6,409 bases of DNA from an uncultured Clostridia bacterium (GTDB taxonomy: Bacteria; Bacillota; Clostridia; Christensenellales; Aristaeellaceae). Under the pieces are notes generated by a model. The model was not told the DNA's origin and searched no databases. It saw only the letters and a program-made list of their open reading frames with translations. The stretch covers positions 1 to 6,409 of the forward strand of contig CAMNCR010000145.1 in NCBI GenBank assembly GCA_946534455.1. The letters are read 5' to 3'. Within the stretch, counting starts at the first letter, position 1. Every line of letters starts with the position of its first letter. A program made the position numbers and the translations under genes. Below, in pieces: positions 1-5,377 of the stretch.

Positions 1-849
1 TACTCGGAGGGCAGCGCCTTCAGCGTCGTCGCCCTCAATGACGTTTCCCTGACCATTGACGATGGGGAGTTCATCGGCATCGTCGGCCATACCGGCTCCG
101 GCAAGTCCACCCTCGTTCAGCATCTCAACGGGCTCCTGAAGCCCTCCTCCGGCCAGGTTCTCATCGACGGGGAGGATCTCAACGGTGAGCACGTCAACCG
201 CCGCGCGCTGCGTCAGCGCATCGGGCTGGTTTTCCAGTATCCGGAATATCAGCTTTTCGAGGAAACCGTCGCGAAGGATATCGCCTTCGGCCCGAAGAAT
301 CAGGGGCTCAGCCCGGAGGAAATCGATCAGCGGGTGCGCTATGCCATGGATTGCGTGCATATGGATTATGATCACTATGCCGGCCAGAGCCCCTTTGAGC
401 TGTCCGGCGGGCAGATGCGCCGGGTCGCCATTGCCGGCGTGCTGGCCATGAAGCCCTCCGTGCTCATTCTCGATGAGCCCACAGCGGGGCTGGATCCCCG
501 CGGGCGGGACCGGATTCTTTCCATGCTCGAGGAGCTTCATACCCGGGAGCATACGACCGTCGTCATGGTTTCCCACAGCATGGATGACATGGCCCGCCTG
601 GCCACCCGGCTGATCGTGATGGCCGAGGGCCGGGTGGCCCTCAGCGGAACCCCGCGGGAGGTCTTTGCCCAGGAGGAGCGCATGCTTTCCCTCGGTCTGG
701 GCGTCCCGGAGGCCGCCCGCCTCTGTCGCCAGCTGCGGCAGCGGGGCTACGACCTGCCCGGGGATCTGTACCGTCCGGAGGAGCTCCGGGAGCATTTGCT
801 GCGCCTGTGGCATGCCGCGCAGGAAGGGAGGTCATCCCTTGCTCAATAA
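1..849 (+). CDS. ecfA2: Energy-coupling factor transporter ATPase EcfA2 (5'-truncated)
   Basis: ATP-binding subunit of an ECF-type importer: with EcfA1 it hydrolyses ATP on the cytoplasmic side of EcfT to power vitamin or metal uptake through exchangeable S components. The reading frame is open from base 1, giving 282 visible residues. Alignment from memory to B. subtilis EcfA2 suggests only about 11 N-terminal residues are missing. All ABC motifs are present (visible numbering): Walker A GHTGSGKST 29-37, Q-loop VFQYPEYQLFEE from 77 (Q79), signature LSGGQ 134-138, Walker B VLILDEP 154-160, D-loop AGLD 162-165 and switch His192. The strings GHTGSGKST...QHLNGL and SPFELSGGQMRRVAIAGVLAM-like wording are typical of EcfA2 rather than EcfA1, and its place directly before ecfT agrees. 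EcfA1 should lie just outside the left edge. The 3' end holds the ribosome binding site and start of ecfT. Family assignment is very secure. Confidence 0.96.
   Translation, partial: YSEGSAFSVVALNDVSLTIDDGEFIGIVGHTGSGKSTLVQHLNGLLKPSSGQVLIDGEDLNGEHVNRRALRQRIGLVFQYPEYQLFEETVAKDIAFGPKNQGLSPEEIDQRVRYAMDCVHMDYDHYAGQSPFELSGGQMRRVAIAGVLAMKPSVLILDEPTAGLDPRGRDRILSMLEELHTREHTTVVMVSHSMDDMARLATRLIVMAEGRVALSGTPREVFAQEERMLSLGLGVPEAARLCRQLRQRGYDLPGDLYRPEELREHLLRLWHAAQEGRSSLAQ
826..831 (+). promoter_or_regulatory. Ribosome binding site deciding the TTG start of ecfT
   Basis: GGGAGG lies 7 bases upstream of TTG at 839-841, inside the last codons of ecfA2. This frame has no ATG near the expected EcfT N-terminus, and extending upstream would give a 5' part that only translates the ecfA2 gene out of frame. 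The strong site with good spacing therefore fixes the TTG as start. Confidence 0.8.
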
Positions 850-1645
850 TATCACGCTGGGGCAGTATTATCCGGTGGACAGCCCGGTGCACCGGCTGGA
901 TCCGCGCTGTAAAATTCTCTCCGCCCTGATCTATATCGTCGCTGTTTTTCTGGCCAGGACGGCCGTCGGCTACGCGCTGCTGCTGGGCTTTCTGCTGCTC
1001 GCCGCCCATCTGGCGCGCGTGCCCTTCCGGATGCTGCTCAAGGGGCTCAAGCCCCTGCGCTTCATTCTGATTCTGACCTTCCTGCTGAACCTTTTCTTCA
1101 CCCCGGGAGAGCATGTGCTGCTCTCCGTCTGGCGCATTCAGGTCACGCGGGAGGCGCTGCTGCAGGCGGTCTATTTCTCCCTGCGCCTCGCGTTTCTGGT
1201 CGTTGGCACGTCGCTGCTGACGCTGACGACCTCCCCCGTCTCCCTTTCGGACGGCCTGGAAATTCTGCTTTCCCCCCTGAAAAAGCTTCATTTCCCGGCG
1301 CATGAGCTGGCGATGATGATGACCATCGCGCTGCGCTTCATTCCGACCCTGCTGGAGGAAGCGGATAAGATCATGAAGGCCCAGATGGCCCGCGGCGCAG
1401 ATTTTGAATCCGGCAATCTCCTGGCCCGCGCCAAGGCGATGGTGCCGCTGCTGGTGCCGCTGTTTGTCAGCGCCTTCCGCCGGGCCGGCGACCTCGCCAT
1501 GGCGATGGAAAGCCGCTGCTACCACGGGGATGAGGGACGTACCCGTCTGCGCGTGCTCCGCTTTGCCCGTCCGGACTATCTGACGCTGCTCCTCATGGCG
1601 CTGCTCATCGTCCTGATGATTTTGGAGGGAATCCTGTTCGCATGA
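839..1645 (+). CDS. ecfT: Energy-coupling factor transporter transmembrane protein EcfT
   Basis: Membrane scaffold of the ECF transporter, linking the EcfA1/EcfA2 ATPases to substrate-binding S components. With the TTG start the protein has 268 residues, the usual EcfT size (about 265). It opens with LNNITLGQYYPVDSPVHRLDPR, here split as the family's GQY-P-x-S-x-h-H-x-L-D-P-R N-terminal motif. Hydrophobic membrane segments are visible around residues 26-58 (two), 73-89, 106-128, 155-170 and 247-268. The two coupling-helix motifs that dock into the ATPases are ARG at 184-186 (AQMARGADF) and SRC at 225-227 (AMESRCYHG); the second deviates from the classical ARG, though an ARC form is, from memory, common in clostridia. 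The start overlaps the ecfA2 end by 11 bases and the stop overlaps truA by four, pointing to translational coupling. No substrate can be inferred because no S component is in the window. Confidence 0.95.
   Translation: MLNNITLGQYYPVDSPVHRLDPRCKILSALIYIVAVFLARTAVGYALLLGFLLLAAHLARVPFRMLLKGLKPLRFILILTFLLNLFFTPGEHVLLSVWRIQVTREALLQAVYFSLRLAFLVVGTSLLTLTTSPVSLSDGLEILLSPLKKLHFPAHELAMMMTIALRFIPTLLEEADKIMKAQMARGADFESGNLLARAKAMVPLLVPLFVSAFRRAGDLAMAMESRCYHGDEGRTRLRVLRFARPDYLTLLLMALLIVLMILEGILFA
1624..1628 (+). promoter_or_regulatory. Likely ribosome binding site of truA
   Basis: GGAGG lies within the 3' end of ecfT, 13 bases before the truA ATG. The spacing is longer than ideal, so truA translation probably relies partly on ribosomes terminating at the overlapping ATGA. 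Confidence 0.5.
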
Positions 1646-2445
1646 AGATCCGACGCGTACTCCTGACCGTCGAATATGACGGAACCGCCTACGCGGGCTG
1701 GCAGCGCCAGGCCAACGGCCTTGCCGTTCAGCAGGTGCTGGAGGAGGCGCTGTCCCAGGCCTGCGGTCATCCGGTGGCCGTCACCGGCGCCTCCCGCACG
1801 GACGCGGGCGTCCACGCCCGGGGACAGTGCGCGCATTTCGATACGGACTGCAGCATTCCGCCCGAAAAATATCCCTTCGTGCTCAACAATCTCCTGCCGC
1901 CGGATATCCGGGTCCAGCAGGGCCGCGAGGTTCCTCCGGCCTTTCACGCCCGATTCCTTTCCTCCGGAAAAATCTATACCTACCGCATCATCAACACGCG
2001 CCACGGCACCGCCCTGGGGCGGAACACCCATTTTCATGTCCCCGTGCCGCTGGCGCTTCCCCCCATGCGCACCGCTCTGCAGTCTCTGCTGGGCACCTTT
2101 GACTTTGCCGCCTTTCAGGCCTCCGGCGGCACGGCCAAAACCACCATCCGCACCATCGACCGGGCGGACCTGGACCTGGAGCCGGAGACCGGCATTCTCA
2201 CCCTCCGCCTGCATGGCAACGCGTTTCTCTATAACATGGTGCGCATCATCGCGGGCACGCTGGTGGAGATCGGGCTGGGCCGCCTGCCGGCCGACGCCTT
2301 TGACCGCGCCCTGGCCACCGGTGACCGGCTTGCGCTGGGCATGACGGCGCCGGCCTGCGGGCTGGAGCTGACCGCCGTGGAGTATCCGCCGGCAGCCTTC
2401 ACGGATCCCGCCCGCCTGCGCTGGCATCAGGAGCCCGTCCGCTGA
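1642..2445 (+). CDS. truA: tRNA pseudouridine(38-40) synthase TruA
   Basis: Converts uridines 38, 39 and 40 in the anticodon stem-loop of tRNAs to pseudouridine in the cytoplasm. The 267-residue product matches the family's usual length. It begins with the typical strand VEYDGTAYAGWQRQ (10-23), has the catalytic aspartate Asp54 in GASRTDAGVHARGQ (49-62), the conserved KIYTYRI segment with tyrosines 112 and 114, and the C-terminal core motif NAFLYNMVRIIAGTLVEIG starting near residue 193, which carries the conserved arginine (Arg201). The ATG shares four bases (ATGA) with the ecfT stop. The ecfT-truA order is a classic Firmicutes arrangement, normally followed by rplM and rpsI; here a flavoprotein gene follows after 30 bases. 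No sign of truncation or frameshift. TruB and RluA-type enzymes are excluded by the motif context. Confidence 0.97.
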   Translation: MKIRRVLLTVEYDGTAYAGWQRQANGLAVQQVLEEALSQACGHPVAVTGASRTDAGVHARGQCAHFDTDCSIPPEKYPFVLNNLLPPDIRVQQGREVPPAFHARFLSSGKIYTYRIINTRHGTALGRNTHFHVPVPLALPPMRTALQSLLGTFDFAAFQASGGTAKTTIRTIDRADLDLEPETGILTLRLHGNAFLYNMVRIIAGTLVEIGLGRLPADAFDRALATGDRLALGMTAPACGLELTAVEYPPAAFTDPARLRWHQEPVR

Positions 2446-2464
2446 TTCTTCTTCCGCCGTCCCT

Positions 2465-2470
2465 GGGAGG
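2465..2470 (+). promoter_or_regulatory. Ribosome binding site of the FAD-dependent dehydrogenase gene
   Basis: GGGAGG sits 5 bases before the ATG at 2476, within the 30-base gap after truA. The gap shows no hairpin or promoter-like boxes, so the gene is most simply read from the ecf-truA transcript but with its own independent translation start. Confidence 0.75.
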
Positions 2471-2475
2471 TATCT

Positions 2476-4068
2476 ATGCTTCGCCTCAGTAATTTTGCCC
2501 AGCCCCTCGATTATACCGCGGATTCCCTCCGCCTGGCGCTGCTGCACAGGCTGCGCCTGTCCGAGAAGGAGCTGCTGTCCCTTTCCCTGTTTCGCCGCTC
2601 CGTGGATGCCCGGGACAGGCAGGATGTCCACTTTGTGCTGACGGTTGATTTTCAGGTTCGGGACGAAGCGGCCCTGCTGAAGCGGCATCGCTTTCTGACC
2701 CGCGTGGATCCGGTCCGGACGCCCCGCCTGCCCGCCGCCTCCTTTGATCATCCGCCGCTCGTCGTGGGCGCGGGCCCGGCGGGCCTCTTTGCCGCGCTGA
2801 CCCTGGCGCGCGCCGGGGCGCGCCCGGTTCTGATCGAGCGGGGGCGGCCGGTGGATCTCCGCGCCGCGGATGTGGCCCGCATGGCCGCCGAGGGCATTCT
2901 GGATCCGGATTCCAATGTGCAGTTTGGCGAAGGCGGCGCCGGCGCCTTTTCCGACGGCAAGCTGACCTGCGGCATCAAATCCCCCTGGATCCGCTCCGTG
3001 CTGGAAACCTTCGTGGCCCATGGCGCGCCGGAGGAAATCCTGACCGAGCAGAAGCCGCACGTGGGCACGGACCGGCTCCGGAACGTCGTGCTCTCCCTGC
3101 GCAGGGAGATCCTGTCCCTGGGAGGGCAGGTCCGGTTTGAAACGCGGCTGGATCGCCTGCTTCTCCATCACGGTCAGGTGGTCGGCGCGGTTCTGGTCTC
3201 CGGCGGCAGGGAGGAGGAGCTGCTCTCCGACGCGGTGCTGCTGTGCGTCGGGCATTCCGCCCGGGATACCGTGCGGCAGCTCTTTTCCCAGGGCGTGCGC
3301 ATGTGCCAGAAGCCCTTTGCCATGGGCGTCCGCATCGAGCATCCCCGGCTTCTCATCGACCGGGCCCAGTACGGGGCCTTCGCCGGGCATCCCGCCCTCG
3401 GGGCGGCATCCTATAAGCTGAACTGTCACACGCCCGACGGCCGCGGCGTTTACACCTTCTGCATGTGTCCCGGCGGACGGGTCATTGCCGCGGCCTCCGA
3501 GTCCGGCGGCATCGTCACCAACGGCATGAGCCTGCATGCCCGGCAGGATGAAAACAGCAACGCCGCCCTGCTGGTCGGCGTTCATCCGGAGGATTTTGAG
3601 GATGAGCATCCCCTCGCCGGCTTCCTCCTGCAGCGGCGCATCGAGCAGGCGGCCTTCCGCCTGGCCGGGAACACCTATCGTGCTCCCGCGCAGCGGGTCG
3701 GTGACTTTCTGGCCGACCGGGAAACCCGCTCCTTCGGTTCCGTCCGTCCCTCCTACGCGCCGGGCGTCACCCCCTGCGATCTCCGCGCCGTGCTTCCGGA
3801 CCGGATCGCCCGGAACCTGAAGCTGGCCCTGCCGGTGCTGGATCGTCAGCTGCATGGCTTTGCGCTGCCGGACGCCGTGCTGACCGGGCCCGAGACCCGG
3901 TCCTCCTCCCCGGTGCGGCTGCTTCGCTCCGCCTACGGGGAGGCGGAGGATCTGCCGGGCCTTTATCCCGTCGGCGAGGGCGCGGGCTATGCCGGCGGCA
4001 TCGTCTCCGCCGCGGTGGATGGCATCACGGCCGCCCGGCAGGCGCTGGAAAAAGCCGCTCTGTTGTAA
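2476..4068 (+). CDS. NAD(P)/FAD-dependent dehydrogenase of unknown substrate (COG2509-like)
   Basis: A complete 530-residue flavoprotein. An N-terminal alpha/beta region (about 1-90), containing SLFRRSVDARDRQDVHFVLTV-like residues typical of this family, precedes a Rossmann FAD-binding fold: GAGPAGL at 98-104 (GxGxxG) with acidic Glu121 in LIERG at the end of the second strand, expected to bind the ADP ribose. Further family blocks are FGEGGAGAFSDGKLT (150-164), FCMCPGGRV (328-336) and a C-terminal flavin-contacting GEGAGYAGGIVSAAVDG (500-516). There is no signal peptide or membrane segment, so it should be cytosolic. The paired cysteines 329 and 331 lie in a block I remember as conserved in the family, not a thioredoxin-like CxxC. 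It resembles the uncharacterised FAD-dependent dehydrogenases grouped as COG2509; the substrate is unknown and I do not propose one. The ATG is supported by the well-spaced GGGAGG. It is cotranscribed, by inference, with truA and ends 6 bases from the convergent acetyltransferase gene. Confidence 0.9.
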   Translation: MLRLSNFAQPLDYTADSLRLALLHRLRLSEKELLSLSLFRRSVDARDRQDVHFVLTVDFQVRDEAALLKRHRFLTRVDPVRTPRLPAASFDHPPLVVGAGPAGLFAALTLARAGARPVLIERGRPVDLRAADVARMAAEGILDPDSNVQFGEGGAGAFSDGKLTCGIKSPWIRSVLETFVAHGAPEEILTEQKPHVGTDRLRNVVLSLRREILSLGGQVRFETRLDRLLLHHGQVVGAVLVSGGREEELLSDAVLLCVGHSARDTVRQLFSQGVRMCQKPFAMGVRIEHPRLLIDRAQYGAFAGHPALGAASYKLNCHTPDGRGVYTFCMCPGGRVIAAASESGGIVTNGMSLHARQDENSNAALLVGVHPEDFEDEHPLAGFLLQRRIEQAAFRLAGNTYRAPAQRVGDFLADRETRSFGSVRPSYAPGVTPCDLRAVLPDRIARNLKLALPVLDRQLHGFALPDAVLTGPETRSSSPVRLLRSAYGEAEDLPGLYPVGEGAGYAGGIVSAAVDGITAARQALEKAALL

Positions 4069-4074
4069 TCGTCT

Positions 4075-5256
4075 TCAGAAATGCTCCTCCACCAGGATGG
4101 GCTTCCGCACGAAGGTCGCCTCCAGCGCGGCCCGGTTTCCCTCCAGGCTCACGTCCGGCCGGTAGAGCGCCTCGGCCAGGGACACGCTTCCCGCGGCCAG
4201 CTGTCCCAGGGCCTGAATGGACACTGTCAGGTCCGGCGCCCGGTCCGTCCGCGTGACGGCGTTGTCCGCCACCTCCCAGCTGCCGTTGTTTTCGGGAATC
4301 TGCCCGTCTCCCTCCACCCGGATCACGAAGCGCGCCTGCGCCGGCTTCCGGAGGATTTCCAGCAGCCGCTGCGCGTTGACCACCCGCAGCATATAGTCCT
4401 GCCTGGCCGTCTGGCGGATGTCGTAGGCCTGCGCGCACCGGATCACGGACAGCAGCTCCAGGCAGGAGGGCAGAAAGAGCCGGATCGTTCCGTAGTCCGC
4501 GGTGAACCTTCCCAGGAAGCCCAGCAGCGCCTCCAGCCCTTCCCGTCCGTCCCAGGCCAGGTCCTCCACCGAGAGGATGGCTGCCGGATCATGCCGGATA
4601 TCCTGAAAGATCAGACAGGCGACCGCTCTCCCGCGGTTCCGCAGCAGATAGCCGAATTTCCGGTCCCGATAGTATGCGCCCTTCAGATGGTCCTCCAGCA
4701 TGCGGCGGTCGTCCCGGCGCATGGCCAGATTGTAGCCTTCTGCGAAGCGGTTATACAGCTCCGTCCAGGCGCTCACCGGGTCCCCGGGCTTCCAGAGCTC
4801 CGCCGTTCCGGTAAAGCGGTAGCCGCTGAGCGTGGCCGGCGTGAACTCGTAATCATTGCGCCACCGGAGGGTCTCGTATCCGAATTTTCTGTAAAAAGCA
4901 TGGTTGAACGGGTACAGCGTGGAGATCACCTCTCCCTGCCTGTACGCCTCCGGCAGCAGCCGGGCAAAAATCTGACGGATGGCTCCGGCATTCCGGTATT
5001 CCGGCAGGGTGGACACCGCGCCGATCCCGCCGTTCCGGATCAGCGCGCCGTCCAGCCACGTATCAAAGCGGACATGGAGGATCCGCGCCATCATCCTGCC
5101 ATCCTCCGCGAAGGCGCCCCAGTCCTCGCTGGTACCCTGCTCCTTCAGGCTTTCCTCCCTGCGCTTTTCCGGATCCTCCATGCGCATGTGAAAGGCCACC
5201 GTGGAGATCAGATCCGCCTCAAAGCGCTCCTCCGCCTTCAAACGCCGTACATCCAT
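4075..5256 (-). CDS. Eis-like GNAT family N-acetyltransferase with SCP2-like C-terminal domain
   Basis: A complete 393-residue protein of the Eis family, whose characterised mycobacterial member acetylates amines of aminoglycosides and of lysines using acetyl-CoA. Three regions are expected: an N-terminal GNAT domain (about 1-145), a second GNAT-like fold (about 146-285) and an SCP2/sterol-carrier-like domain (about 290-393). The acetyl-CoA loop reads VSTLPEYRNAGAIR (81-94), followed by STLYPFNHAFYRKFGYE (112-128), in which Tyr122 matches the tyrosine used as general acid in Mycobacterium tuberculosis Eis. The protein ends in Phe, as Eis does, where the terminal carboxylate is the catalytic base. 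The start is supported by GGAGG six bases upstream. It may be read alone from a promoter in the 121-base gap or with the upstream galactosidase. The true acceptor is unknown; Firmicutes homologues are often of unassigned function, so resistance should not be assumed. Confidence 0.9.
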   Translation of the reverse strand: MDVRRLKAEERFEADLISTVAFHMRMEDPEKRREESLKEQGTSEDWGAFAEDGRMMARILHVRFDTWLDGALIRNGGIGAVSTLPEYRNAGAIRQIFARLLPEAYRQGEVISTLYPFNHAFYRKFGYETLRWRNDYEFTPATLSGYRFTGTAELWKPGDPVSAWTELYNRFAEGYNLAMRRDDRRMLEDHLKGAYYRDRKFGYLLRNRGRAVACLIFQDIRHDPAAILSVEDLAWDGREGLEALLGFLGRFTADYGTIRLFLPSCLELLSVIRCAQAYDIRQTARQDYMLRVVNAQRLLEILRKPAQARFVIRVEGDGQIPENNGSWEVADNAVTRTDRAPDLTVSIQALGQLAAGSVSLAEALYRPDVSLEGNRAALEATFVRKPILVEEHF

Positions 5257-5262
5257 TTTCTT

Positions 5263-5267
5263 CCTCC
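5263..5267 (-). promoter_or_regulatory. Ribosome binding site of the Eis-like acetyltransferase gene
   Basis: On the minus strand GGAGG lies 6 bases before the ATG at 5256-5254, in a purine-rich leader. This supports the chosen start. Confidence 0.75.
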
Positions 5268-5309
5268 GCCCTTCTTCCGATTTCTTCAGCTGAGCCCCGG
5301 ATCCCCGGG

Positions 5310-5338
5310 ATTGTCAGGATCGCCCGTCTCCTATGCAA
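5310..5338 (-). promoter_or_regulatory. Weak candidate promoter for the Eis-like acetyltransferase gene
   Basis: Read on the minus strand, TTGCAT (5338-5333) and GACAAT (5315-5310) are separated by 17 bases, about 53 bases before the ATG. The -10-like box matches TATAAT at four of six positions including the key A2 and T6; the -35-like box matches only at three. It partly overlaps the hairpin at 5337-5363. Such matches can arise by chance, so this is tentative. Confidence 0.2.
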
Positions 5339-5363
5339 AGCGCCTGCCAGATTGCAGCGCTTT
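5337..5363 (-). terminator. Hairpin after the alpha-galactosidase gene, possible terminator
   Basis: AAAGCGC (5337-5343) pairs with GCGCTTT (5357-5363), and the stem continues inward with TGC (5345-5347) pairing with GCA (5354-5356). This gives ten pairs with one bulged base (5344) and a six-base loop. It begins 14 bases past the galactosidase stop on the minus strand, the right place for an intrinsic terminator. The T tract is short (TTT inside the stem, then GCAT), so termination may be partial, letting some transcripts run into the acetyltransferase gene. A structural or processing role is also possible. Confidence 0.45.
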
Positions 5364-5377
5364 CCCTCTTCATCCCC

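Noticed and set aside
641..1525. A 294-codon minus-strand open frame opposite ecfA2/ecfT
   Set aside because: Very rich in Gln, Arg, Gly and His without motifs, and antisense to two confidently identified transporter genes.
1576..3855. A 759-codon open frame on the minus strand spanning truA and the flavoprotein gene
   Set aside because: It lies fully antisense to two well-recognised genes. Its translation is low-complexity (rich in Gly, Ala, Arg, Gln, His) with no recognisable motif, as expected when a GC-rich gene is read backward and stop codons are rare.
4040..4100. Possible bidirectional terminator at the convergent gene ends
   Set aside because: Only a three-pair GGC/GCC stem around an A run could be found, too weak to support a terminator.
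5296..5309. Short inverted repeat CCCGG-ATCC-CCGGG as an operator or terminator
   Set aside because: Only five pairs in GC-rich DNA and no T tract; easily expected by chance, though it lies in the leader of the acetyltransferase gene.
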